Of a DNA stretch of 14,561 nt, positions 1 through 5,957 are shown one piece after another. The translations under genes and the position numbers were made by a program. The stretch's first letter is position 1. Every line of letters begins with the position of its first letter. The notes beneath the pieces are model-generated. The model ran no database searches. It saw only the letters and a list, made by a program, of their open reading frames with translations, and was not told the DNA's origin. Source of the stretch: a bacterium (GTDB lineage Bacteria > Ratteibacteria > UBA8468); assembly GCA_030672255.1 (NCBI GenBank), contig DAOVGU010000063.1, forward strand, positions 1 through 14,561, in the 5' to 3' direction.

Positions 1-412
1 ATAGAGTCCCAATTATTTTTCGATCTATTCCGATCATCTTTTCTGGATTAAGAATAAAAAGACTGCCCATAGTAAAAGAAAAAACAAGTAAGATTATTTT
101 GGTCAAGTTTAAGAGAGGTTCCGTGGTAAATGAGAAAAGACGGATTAGAGCGAAGAGAACCAATAATGATAAGGCAACCTCTGAGAACTGTAAAAGAGGA
201 GATTGCTTCCCCCGTATTAAATACGGGGTCGCTCGCAATGACACACGCCAAGAGGGAGCTGCGCTACCTTTTAGAATCTTTAAGGTAGAAGGAATAAGGG
301 AGGAGGGAAGACTTGCCTTTCTCAATTCTTCCCCTAAACTGCCCAACTCTCTTTCTAATTCATCCATTATCTTTTCTTCTTTCGTCTCTATATATTTAGT
401 ACCATTTTTCAT
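1..412 (-). CDS. Partial small membrane protein of unknown function, runs off the left edge
   Basis: An uninterrupted frame of 137 codons starts at ATG 412 and is still open at base 1. I do not recognise the family. Residues 8-35 are charged and probably helical (ELERELGSLGEEL). About residues 79-94 and 104-121 are two hydrophobic segments that look like membrane helices. Residues 58-72 (SLRATPYLIRGKQS) are encoded by a repeat module also found in non-coding DNA here, so they are an acquired insertion rather than family sequence. The start is uncertain. The AGGAG that overlaps the ruvA stop is 8 bases from another ATG at 425, which opens only nine codons in a different frame. The ATG at 412 is 20 bases from that site, and an in-frame TTG lies at 415. 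The gene follows ruvA by about 24 bases and is probably co-transcribed with it. Confidence 0.6.
   Translation of the reverse strand, partial: MKNGTKYIETKEEKIMDELERELGSLGEELRKASLPSSLIPSTLKILKGSAAPSWRVSLRATPYLIRGKQSPLLQFSEVALSLLVLFALIRLFSFTTEPLLNLTKIILLVFSFTMGSLFILNPEKMIGIDRKIIGTL
199..241 (-). repeat. GATTGC/GCAATGAC repeat module with a 19-bp palindrome, inside a coding frame
   Basis: On the plus strand the module reads GATTGCTTC, then a palindrome with arms CCCCGTATT and AATACGGGG (210-228), then GCTCGCAATGAC. The outer part matches the right halves of the copies at 3279-3410, 3991-4116 and 7978-8125. The palindrome is identical to the one at 7406-7424. It is translated in the minus frame of the left-edge gene without a stop. 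Confidence 0.75.
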
Positions 413-435
413 CAAAAAGGTTCATTTTTATTCTC

Positions 436-1023
436 CTATACTTTCTCCAGAGCCTTTTTAATCAATTCCTCCAGGGTTACATCCTTTCCTAACTTGGAAA
501 GAGCGGCATCCACTACTCGTAAGCTCTGAGCGCGCTTATAGCCAAGAGTAACGAGAGCATTGGCCGCCTCATTACGTAAAGCATAATCTTCTCTTCTCCA
601 ACCCTCTCTTTCGGGAAGAGCGGTAGATAAAGGCTCTTTAAGTTCCACAATAAGCCGTTGCGCGATTTTTTTGCCAATTCCGGTGATTGTTGTAAGCAAA
701 TTGATGTCCTCATTAACAATTCCCAATTTCAGTTTATTGAGAGAAACCCCGGAGAGGATGGTTAAAGCCAACTTTGGCCCAATACCACCGACATTAATCA
801 GCATCAAAAAAGTCTCCCTTTCCTCTTTAGTAACAAATCCATAAAGCCGAAGAGCATCCTCCCGAACGTAAGTGTAGGTAAAGACTACTATCTCTTCCCC
901 GATCTTGCTTAATTGCTCAAATGTTGCAAGGGAGATCCCTATTCTATATCCCACATTATTGACCTCAATAATAATCTCGGTGGGCAACTTGCTGACCAAT
1001 TCTCCTCTTAAATAAGATATCAT
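436..1023 (-). CDS. ruvA: Holliday junction branch migration protein RuvA
   Basis: RuvA is the DNA-binding subunit that tetramerises on Holliday junctions and docks RuvB motors for branch migration in recombinational repair. The protein is 195 residues, normal for the family. Residues 1-63 form the OB-fold domain (MISYLRGEL start, VGYRIGIS). Residues 74-91 (LINVGGIGPKLALTIL) and 109-126 (TTITGIGKKIAQRLIVE) are the two helix-hairpin-helix motifs that hold junction arms. Residues 152-195 form the RuvB-contacting domain III. The start is ATG 1023 by family alignment. No ribosome binding site precedes it, and a promoter -10 lies only 14 bases upstream, so the mRNA may be nearly leaderless. It is separated from ruvC by about 3.1 kb, unlike the usual yebC-ruvC-ruvA order. 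No ruvB is visible in the window. Confidence 0.95.
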   Translation of the reverse strand: MISYLRGELVSKLPTEIIIEVNNVGYRIGISLATFEQLSKIGEEIVVFTYTYVREDALRLYGFVTKEERETFLMLINVGGIGPKLALTILSGVSLNKLKLGIVNEDINLLTTITGIGKKIAQRLIVELKEPLSTALPEREGWRREDYALRNEAANALVTLGYKRAQSLRVVDAALSKLGKDVTLEELIKKALEKV

Positions 1024-1037
1024 TATTTTAACGTTTC

Positions 1038-1046
1038 ATTATACCA
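1038..1046 (-). promoter_or_regulatory. Extended -10 promoter for ruvA
   Basis: On the minus strand TGGTATAAT (TGn plus a perfect TATAAT at 1038-1043) lies between the terminator of the upstream gene and ruvA. The -35 region at the expected distance matches TTGACA poorly, as is common for extended -10 promoters. Initiation about 7 bases downstream would leave a leader of roughly 7 bases. Confidence 0.55.
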
Positions 1047-1065
1047 TATTCTTTCGCTTTTGGAT

Positions 1066-1099
1066 AAAAAAAGGGCAGCTCCTTAATAAAGAACTGCCC
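1066..1099 (-). terminator. Rho-independent terminator after the TolB-like gene
   Basis: On the minus strand GGGCAG (1094-1099) pairs with CTGCCC (1073-1078). Six further inner pairs, including G-U, are possible and leave a three-base loop. Seven T follow at 1066-1072. The position, about 30 bases past the stop of the secreted-protein gene, fits its 3' end. Confidence 0.85.
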
Positions 1100-1108
1100 C
1101 TTGTTGCT

Positions 1109-1129
1109 ATCCCTGATTTAATCAGGGAT
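1109..1129. repeat. 21-bp palindrome at the stop codon of the TolB-like gene
   Basis: ATCCCTGATT pairs with its mirror AATCAGGGAT around a single central base. It has no T-tract of its own and overlaps the last base of the stop codon. The arm sequence is shared with the palindrome inside ruvC (CCCCTGATT). Confidence 0.6.
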
Positions 1130-3006
1130 TACTTTATTAACCTACTCAACCACACCAGAGGCTTCAACCCTATTCTCACAATTGCTTTCAAGGCTGGTTT
1201 ATTCCTGATGAAGTCAGCAACAGGAGGAGAGGTTTTATAGTAGAGTTCAACGAAGTCTCTGCCAGCAGTAGTTTTTATCAAAATATTATCCCTGAACTCA
1301 CGGAGGCTTTTTACCTCTTCTGCCAGAGGGGTGCCATAGGCGGCGGTGGCGATGAAGCAACGATCTTCTCCGCCAGAAACTGCAACTGCAGTGCTGACGA
1401 AACCTTCAACTCCATATGTGGAGAAACGGGATGCAGAGATAGTAATTGTATTATTAGTTTTATCTATCGTGGCGGTTCCGATTACTTCCTCCCACTCAGA
1501 GATTGAATCGTTCCATTTGACAATATAGAGGTTATCCTCGTCATAACTACCTAGCTCCTCATCCGTATAGTGGATGGTAATCTCCACCGGGGTTTCAAAG
1601 GAGGTCCCCGCAGGACCAAATTCCCGAACGCAGAAAGGAGTGCCGGATTCCTGCTCGGCAGTGAGTTTCGGCTTGTAGACAGAGAAATCGGTATCCGCAT
1701 CTACTGTCTGAGAAGAAACCGAAATTCCCGAACCATCTAAAGAATCTGCGGTTCCTCCGGCAGTTCCGCAAGTGGTGACCGAGCGTATCGGCACAACAAA
1801 GACATCTGCATTCCCATCCCTGTCATCGATATAGGAAAGCCACATTCCATCCGGAGACATATTTAGATAACTCTGATTATAGGCCTGGTTGTCAAATTTC
1901 ACTGTAGTTTGTTCATCGTACTTCTTTGTTGCATCAGCGATATACATATCAAATTCTACTAACTCATCGTCATCGTTAATATCGTTGCGGTTGAAGGCGT
2001 TGGCAAAATCCCCGCCAGTCTCCAAATCACTGAGTGCAAAGTTCCCATTGAGGTCTATTGAATAAAAGACTTTTGTGCCATCGTAGGAGAAGTTAGGCAT
2101 TATCGCGCCAATGCCACCTTCATATCCCGGGGCAGTTCCCATAACATTGGTTATCTGGATTAGCCGGGTATCGTCCCAGGTAGTTGGGGCAGAGGTATTA
2201 CCCGCAATAATATCCTGCACATCATTCAAAACATAGATATCTGCTCGTTCATACTCCTTCTCACCAATCTCAACCGCCTTGGTTTTCATAAAGGCGATTT
2301 TATCGCCCTGGTAGCTCCACTTTGGAAAGTCACAGGAGAAATCAGGCAATTGAGTAATCGTAATCTCCGTTTCGCCTACCGAGGTCCCAGTGAGTTCTCT
2401 GACAAGTAAATCAAACTTCTCCTCTTCTTCTTCCATATAGTAGCATTTAACATAAGTAAGCCACTCTTTATTGTTAGGGTCATGCCAGGAGACAGATATT
2501 GCTAAATACTCCGTCCCTGCAGTTCCCAAGAGCATGGTAGGGGAACCAGCTCCATCTACATTCGCAATCCAGATTTGGGAACCCCCACCCTCTCCATTCT
2601 CACCATCTTCTTCAGGCATTATTACAAAGACAACCTTGTCTCCGTCCTTGTTAAAGGCTACCCCTTCCTCAAATTCACAGATATCCACAGTATCACCGGT
2701 AGAAACCAAAACCGGCTCCGAAGGGCTTGAGGTGTTGGCATTGGAGATAACATAGAGGTTGCATTTAACCGGATTATCAGGATTATCGGTTGCTTCCAGG
2801 GCAAAGTAAGCTATTTTGGAACTATCTGGTGACCAGGCAGGATTCATCTCGCAGACATCTGCAGTATTAGTTAAGTTCCATGGCTCCTCTCCGGCATCAA
2901 ACTCATCTATCCCTGAGGCAAGATTGAGCCTAAACAACAAAGACAGCACTATCCCTGCACTTAAAACTAACAACCTCTTTCCTTTACTTCTCTCCTTTCC
3001 TAACAT
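1129..3006 (-). CDS. Secreted TolB/WD40-like beta-propeller protein with C-terminal CFIATAAYG domain
   Basis: The 625-residue protein begins with a Sec signal peptide: basic KERSKGKR, then a hydrophobic stretch to about residue 30 with likely cleavage near ASG. About six TolB-type blade motifs follow. Examples are NPAWSPDSSKIAYF at 55-68, VAFNKDGDKVVFV at 117-129, FPKWSYQGDKIAFMK at 227-241, MPNFSYDGTKVFYS at 303-316 and LNMSPDGMWLSYI at 381-393. Residues 428-537 resemble a ZU5-like beta-sandwich (FGPAGTSFETPVEITI). Residues 550-625 carry the CFIATAAYG motif followed by LREFRDNIL and SPPVADFIR. This short C-terminal domain is widespread on exported proteins, and its function is not known to me. 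The start ATG has GGAGGGG six bases upstream. The gene sits between element copy C upstream and a strong terminator downstream, so it appears to be a single transcription unit. The ligand or partner cannot be told from sequence. Confidence 0.8.
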   Translation of the reverse strand: MLGKERSKGKRLLVLSAGIVLSLLFRLNLASGIDEFDAGEEPWNLTNTADVCEMNPAWSPDSSKIAYFALEATDNPDNPVKCNLYVISNANTSSPSEPVLVSTGDTVDICEFEEGVAFNKDGDKVVFVIMPEEDGENGEGGGSQIWIANVDGAGSPTMLLGTAGTEYLAISVSWHDPNNKEWLTYVKCYYMEEEEEKFDLLVRELTGTSVGETEITITQLPDFSCDFPKWSYQGDKIAFMKTKAVEIGEKEYERADIYVLNDVQDIIAGNTSAPTTWDDTRLIQITNVMGTAPGYEGGIGAIMPNFSYDGTKVFYSIDLNGNFALSDLETGGDFANAFNRNDINDDDELVEFDMYIADATKKYDEQTTVKFDNQAYNQSYLNMSPDGMWLSYIDDRDGNADVFVVPIRSVTTCGTAGGTADSLDGSGISVSSQTVDADTDFSVYKPKLTAEQESGTPFCVREFGPAGTSFETPVEITIHYTDEELGSYDEDNLYIVKWNDSISEWEEVIGTATIDKTNNTITISASRFSTYGVEGFVSTAVAVSGGEDRCFIATAAYGTPLAEEVKSLREFRDNILIKTTAGRDFVELYYKTSPPVADFIRNKPALKAIVRIGLKPLVWLSRLIK

Positions 3007-3048
3007 TTGCCCCTCCTTTTATTTAAAAAATCCTATCACAGATTAAAA

Positions 3049-3173
3049 GTAAATATTCAGTAAAAGCCGTTATTTTCAAGTAGACGTAGGCTGGTAGCCG
3101 CAGGATTCATCCTGCGGCTGCGCAACCAAAAGGTTGCGACTACCTTTTGGTACGGTGTTCACTGAGTATTTAC
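3049..3173. mobile_element. Miniature inverted-repeat element, copy C (125 bp), with 8-bp target duplication
   Basis: The left end GTAAATATTCAGTAAAAGCC and the complement of the right end GTAAATACTCAGTGAACACC form imperfect terminal inverted repeats (about 18 of 22 matching). The flanks GATTAAAA at 3041-3048 and 3174-3181 are perfect direct repeats. An unoccupied version of this site survives at 4144-4173. Inside are two hairpins, one with arms AGCCGCAGGAT (3096-3119) and one with arms CGCAACC and GGTTGCG (3121-3138). There is no coding capacity. The 8-bp duplication and GTAA tips resemble those described for IS66-family elements. That link is inferred. Confidence 0.85.
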
Positions 3174-3195
3174 GATTAAAAATTAAAGTCAAATT

Positions 3196-3243
3196 TTATC
3201 TAACTTTTTCTAAATGGGCCTCATCGCGGTGATAACTCAGATA
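3196..3243 (-). pseudogene. Duplicated 3' end of ruvC
   Basis: On the minus strand TAT CTG AGT TAT CAC continues for 15 codons to a TAA, giving YLSYHRDEAHLEKVR. The genuine ruvC end is YLSYHHYKNIIKK. Bases 3226-3243 match 4197-4214 at 16 of 18 positions. The sequence beyond the stop, 3174-3195, matches 4152-4173 at all 22 positions. The duplicated block ends about 4 bases from element copy A. It has no start codon and is not a gene. Confidence 0.65.
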
Positions 3244-3247
3244 TAAG

Positions 3248-3430
3248 GTAAATATTCGGCAAAACACGTTCCATTTTGGTCATTGCGAGGAGTCCACCTA
3301 AGGTGGACGACGTGGCAATCCCTCACTTCTTTGAAGAAAGAGGATTCTTCGCCGTCAATACGGAGCTCAGATGAGTTCGTTAGATTGCTTCGCCTTCGGC
3401 TCGCAATGACGGTGTTCACTGAGTATTTAC
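3248..3430. mobile_element. Miniature inverted-repeat element, copy A (183 bp)
   Basis: The ends are the same type as in copies B and C (GTAAATATTCGGCAAAACAC, and GTATTTAC at the right). The last 121 bases (3310-3430) are identical to copy B. Inside is the GTCATTGCGAG to CTCGCAATGAC module (3279-3410), with a small palindrome GTCCACCTAAGGTGGAC near its left end. The 8-base flanks GATATAAG and CTGAGTAC do not match. A second TIR-like end, CTGAGTACTTAC, follows directly. This copy may therefore be a recombinant or have lost its original flanks. Confidence 0.8.
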
Positions 3431-3486
3431 CTGAGTACTTACTCAATAAGGGAGAAAAGGGAATCCTGACCTATTTACGATTTAGC

Positions 3487-3699
3487 TCACAACAATTTTT
3501 TAAATCCCTCTACAGTTAAACCTGCATCTTTAATAATCCCTTTAAGAGTGAATACATTGATAGGGTTGGCTCGAGGAATAATGATAATCTCTTCTCCTCT
3601 TACCATTGAAATATGTTTCCCTTGATGTTTTAGCTTAAATCCTATCTTCTCAAAAGCTCTTACGGCACGCCAATGGGGTATCTCGGGGATTTTGACCAT
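3487..3699 (-). CDS. hicA: HicA-type toxin (mRNA interferase)
   Basis: The 70-residue protein fits the short dsRBD-like HicA family, which cleaves mRNA until bound by HicB. The family signature is clear: AVRAFEKIGFKLKHQGKHISM (residues 12-32), with His29 in the position of the catalytic histidine, then EIIIIPRANPINVFTLKGII and a final DAGLTVEGF helix. The start ATG 3699 lies inside hicB, giving a 40-base overlap, so translation is probably coupled. The pair is bracketed by two directly repeated mobile elements. There is no terminator directly downstream. Activity is inferred from the intact motif only. Confidence 0.85.
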   Translation of the reverse strand: MVKIPEIPHWRAVRAFEKIGFKLKHQGKHISMVRGEEIIIIPRANPINVFTLKGIIKDAGLTVEGFKKLL

Positions 3700-3929
3700 T
3701 TAGTTAAAGGAATTTCCAAATCAACCAATTTTTTACCGACCGTAATTTCTTCTAAGGTTTTTAAATAAACTTTGATGGCGTCTTTAATATTTCGCAATGC
3801 CTCTTTTTGGGTATTACCTTGGGACCAACACCCTTTTAAAGTAGGACAATGAACAGCATAGCCTCCATCTGGAGATTTCTCCAAAATAACTTTAAATATC
3901 ATATTTTCTCTTTTTTGTCCGTTTTTCAT
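3660..3929 (-). CDS. hicB: HicB-type antitoxin
   Basis: The 89-residue protein has the HicB core: FKVILEKSPDGGYAVHCPTL (residues 12-31), GCWSQGNTQKEALRNIKDAI (33-52) and YLKTLEE. This partial RNase H-like fold binds and blocks HicA. No helix-turn-helix or ribbon-helix-helix domain follows, so this form appears to lack a DNA-binding tail. ATG 3929 is preceded by GGAAAGG at a suitable distance. An alternative start at Met10 (3902) has a weaker context. hicB comes first in the operon, as in other hicBA-ordered loci. Element copy B ends 30 bases upstream of the start, so transcription must begin within or beyond it. Confidence 0.85.
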   Translation of the reverse strand: MKNGQKRENMIFKVILEKSPDGGYAVHCPTLKGCWSQGNTQKEALRNIKDAIKVYLKTLEEITVGKKLVDLEIPLTKWSKSPRYPIGVP

Positions 3930-3959
3930 TTTAACCTTTCCTTTCTATCTACAAAAGTC

Positions 3960-4136
3960 GTAAATATTCGACAAAACACGTTCCATTTTGGTCATTGCGA
4001 GTCCGCCTCAGGCGGACGTGGCAATCCCTCACTTCTTTGAAGAAAGAGGATTCTTCGCCGTCAATACGGAGCTCAGATGAGTTCGTTAGATTGCTTCGCC
4101 TTCGGCTCGCAATGACGGTGTTCACTGAGTATTTAC
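3960..4136. mobile_element. Miniature inverted-repeat element, copy B (177 bp), with 8-bp target duplication
   Basis: The left tip is GTAAATATTCGACAAAACAC and the right tip ends GAGTATTTAC. The flanking direct repeats CAAAAGTC at 3952-3959 and 4137-4144 are perfect. The interior is the GTCATTGCGAG to CTCGCAATGAC module (3991-4116), with the palindrome GTCCGCCTCAGGCGGAC. It has no coding capacity. The intact duplication indicates direct insertion here, 35 bases past the ruvC stop. Confidence 0.88.
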
Positions 4137-4143
4137 CAAAAGT

Positions 4144-4173
4144 CTATCACAGATTAAAAATTAAAGTCAAATT
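4144..4173 (-). promoter_or_regulatory. Possible weak promoter past ruvC; matches the unoccupied target site of copy C
   Basis: Bases 4144-4151 match 3033-3040, and bases 4152-4173 match 3174-3195. Joined together they are the site into which copy C inserted in the duplicate. On the minus strand TTGACT is followed after 18 bases by TAGACT (TAGGAT in the copy upstream of the secreted-protein gene). This could be a weak promoter for hicBA and, in the other copy, for the secreted-protein gene. The promoter reading is tentative. Confidence 0.4.
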
Positions 4174-4693
4174 ATTTTTTTATAATGTTTTTGTAGTGGT
4201 GATAGCTCAGATAACAGAGAGCGACGGCTAAAGCATCGGAAGCGTCGGCCGGCGGCTCTTCCTCCAATCTTAAAATCTGCTTTACCATAAATGCCACTTG
4301 CTCCTTGGAGGCATTTCCATTTCCCACAATATTCTGCTTGATTTGCAAAGGGGTAAAAGAGAAAATTTTTCTTTTTTTGTTGGTAGCGGCAACGATTGCT
4401 GCTCCAGCTGCCTTTCCAAGTTTTAAGGCGACCTGGGCATTTTTAGCAATATAGGTGTCTTCAATGGCGACTACAGTTGGTTGAAACTTTTCAATAAGGC
4501 GGATAAGGGAATCGTAGATCTTCTTTAACCGGAGTGGAAAGGGGGTAGCTGAGGAAGTACCAATAAAACCGCAATCGAGGAAGGAAGCCCCTGATTCCTG
4601 AACCTGGCCAGGAACAGGTTTAATCAGGGGTTTAACTTCTATGATACCGTAGCCGGTTTTCAGAAGCCCAGGGTCAATACCCAAGATGGTCAT
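4172..4693 (-). CDS. ruvC: Crossover junction endodeoxyribonuclease RuvC
   Basis: RuvC is the dimeric resolvase that nicks Holliday junctions held by RuvAB. The RNase H-like fold and all four acidic residues are present: D7 in ILGIDPG, E78 in VVAIEDTY, and D150 and D153 in PADASDALAVAL. Length is 173 residues, slightly long for the family. The extra length is an insertion at about residues 22-36 (PLIKPVPGQVQESGA), exactly where a 43-bp palindrome lies. It sits between the first strand and the next (FLDCGFI) and should form a surface loop. ATG 4693 follows the yebC stop with no gap (TAAATG), so translation is coupled. The 3' end has a degenerate duplicate at 3196-3243. Confidence 0.95.
   Translation of the reverse strand: MTILGIDPGLLKTGYGIIEVKPLIKPVPGQVQESGASFLDCGFIGTSSATPFPLRLKKIYDSLIRLIEKFQPTVVAIEDTYIAKNAQVALKLGKAAGAAIVAATNKKRKIFSFTPLQIKQNIVGNGNASKEQVAFMVKQILRLEEEPPADASDALAVALCYLSYHHYKNIIKK
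4588..4630. repeat. 43-bp nested palindrome inserted in ruvC
   Basis: The outer arms CCCCTGATT (4588-4596) and AATCAGGGG (4622-4630) enclose an inner near-palindrome centred on CCTGGCCAGG. The whole is readable as one long hairpin with few mismatches. It coincides with residues absent from typical RuvC proteins. Confidence 0.7.
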
Positions 4694-5446
4694 TTATCTT
4701 GTTGTCACCGCCTCGATTACTTCATCAGCAATATCAAAGTTGCCATAGACGTTCTGCACATCTTCATCCTCCTCCAGGCTATCCATTAATTTTAAGACGT
4801 TCTCAGCATCCTTCCCCTCTAACTTGACTGTACTTTTGGGTAGCATCGTAAGTGAAACTTCGCTTATTTTAATCCCCTTTTCTTCTAATATTTTCTTTAT
4901 TTTCTCTAAATCCTCCGATTTAGCGATAATTTCATATTCATCATTTTCCGTTTTTAAATCTTCTGCTCCCGCCTCTAAAATGAGGGAGAACAGAAGCTCC
5001 TCTTCAATCTCCTTCCTCTCTATTCTGAGAATGCCCTTTCTTTCAAAAAGCCAGCCAACACATCCGCTCTGTCCCAAATTTCCATTATATTTAGTAAAGA
5101 TGTGCCTGATTTGTGAACTGGTGCGCTGTCGGTTATCGGTTAAACCTTCAACCATTATCGCTATTCCCGCAGGTCCATATCCCTCATATACTACCTGCTC
5201 CAAGGTAACGCTCTCTTCCTTTCCGGTCCCTTTGGCAATGGCGCGCTTGATATTTTCCGCGGGCATATTGAAATTCTTTGCTCTCTCTATCGCCAACCGA
5301 AGGCGGGGATTATTTTCAGGGTCATCTCCGCCAAGCTTTGCGGCCATCATTATCTCCCGGATGAACTTGGTAAAAACCTTGCCCCTCTTGGCATCTACTA
5401 ACGCTTTTTTATGCTTGATTCCTGCCCACTTAGAATGTCCCGACAA
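4694..5446 (-). CDS. yebC: YebC/PmpR-family (TACO1-type) protein
   Basis: The 250-residue protein aligns end to end with the family, starting MSGHSKWAGIKHKKA and continuing KRGKVFTKFIREI, GGDDPENNPRLRLAI, MPAENIKRAI and YEGYGPAGIAI. YebC proteins have been reported as DNA-binding regulators. More recently they have been implicated in relieving ribosome stalling at proline-rich stretches, like mitochondrial TACO1. The start is TTG (5444-5446), fixed by the invariant N-terminus, with GAGGAG about 10 bases upstream. It begins one base after the stop of the nuclease gene and ends directly against ruvC, so the run is one operon. yebC next to ruvC is a very common arrangement. Confidence 0.93.
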   Translation of the reverse strand: MSGHSKWAGIKHKKALVDAKRGKVFTKFIREIMMAAKLGGDDPENNPRLRLAIERAKNFNMPAENIKRAIAKGTGKEESVTLEQVVYEGYGPAGIAIMVEGLTDNRQRTSSQIRHIFTKYNGNLGQSGCVGWLFERKGILRIERKEIEEELLFSLILEAGAEDLKTENDEYEIIAKSEDLEKIKKILEEKGIKISEVSLTMLPKSTVKLEGKDAENVLKLMDSLEEDEDVQNVYGNFDIADEVIEAVTTR

Positions 5447-5447
5447 T

Positions 5448-5957
5448 TTAGCTCTTCTCCTCTTTTAATCTCTTCCAGAAATCTTTTGCTTTAAGGTCTT
5501 CCAATGTTTTTCTAAACCTTGCCACCTCCTGCAATCCAATTGGTCTTGTGCTCCCAGGAGAAAGGGAAGTTGCAACTGTCTCCTTCATCAATTCTTCGGA
5601 CACAAAAATGGGAACCTTAAACCTGAGTGCTAAAGCAATCCCATCAGAGGGGCGACAGTCAATATACTTCACCTCTCCATTGAATTTCAGGCAAATTTGA
5701 GCATAGAAGGTATTTTCCTTTAGGGTGGTAATCTCTAACCTTACAAATTCACTCTTTAACTCCTCAATAATTGACTTCGTGAGATCATGGGTAAGAGGAC
5801 GTGGCAACTTTACCTTTTCTAAAACGAGAAGAATAGATTGTGCTTCAAAGAAACCAATGACAATGGGAAGGGCTCTGTTTTTGTCATCTTTCAGAATTAC
5901 AACAGGGGTTCCTGTTGCAGAATTAAGCACTACACCAGCAACCTTTGCCTCAACCAT
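5448..5957 (-). CDS. Bifunctional nuclease (DUF151/BFN) family protein
   Basis: The 169-residue protein has the BFN domain: MVEAKVAGVVLNSATGTPVV at the start, ALPIVIGFFEAQSI at about residues 29-42, and the hallmark IDCRPSDGIALALRFKVPIF followed by SEELM. Members related to plant BBD proteins are described as DNases/RNases. The bacterial role is uncertain. I chose ATG 5957, with AAGGAG 8 bases upstream, over a start 24 bases earlier. It matches the usual family N-terminus and overlaps the end of the EF-G-like gene by 8 bases. The charged C-terminus (FRKTLEDLKAKDFWKRLKEE) resembles the UVR-type tail seen on some members, but is short. Confidence 0.88.
   Translation of the reverse strand: MVEAKVAGVVLNSATGTPVVILKDDKNRALPIVIGFFEAQSILLVLEKVKLPRPLTHDLTKSIIEELKSEFVRLEITTLKENTFYAQICLKFNGEVKYIDCRPSDGIALALRFKVPIFVSEELMKETVATSLSPGSTRPIGLQEVARFRKTLEDLKAKDFWKRLKEEKS

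Noticed and set aside
99..461. Plus-strand open frame of 120 codons
   Set aside because: It is antisense to the left-edge membrane protein frame and the ruvA end. It has no ribosome site, and it contains the repeat module.
3237..3519. Open frames on both strands through element copy A
   Set aside because: They consist of the repeat itself. The same translation recurs at copy B (3995-4231), and nothing suggests a protein.
3049..4136. CRISPR array
   Set aside because: The copies are long, have inverted ends and target duplications, and are not regularly spaced short direct repeats.
4824..5468. Plus-strand open frame of 214 codons
   Set aside because: It lies wholly antisense to yebC, a well-recognised gene, and has no family features.
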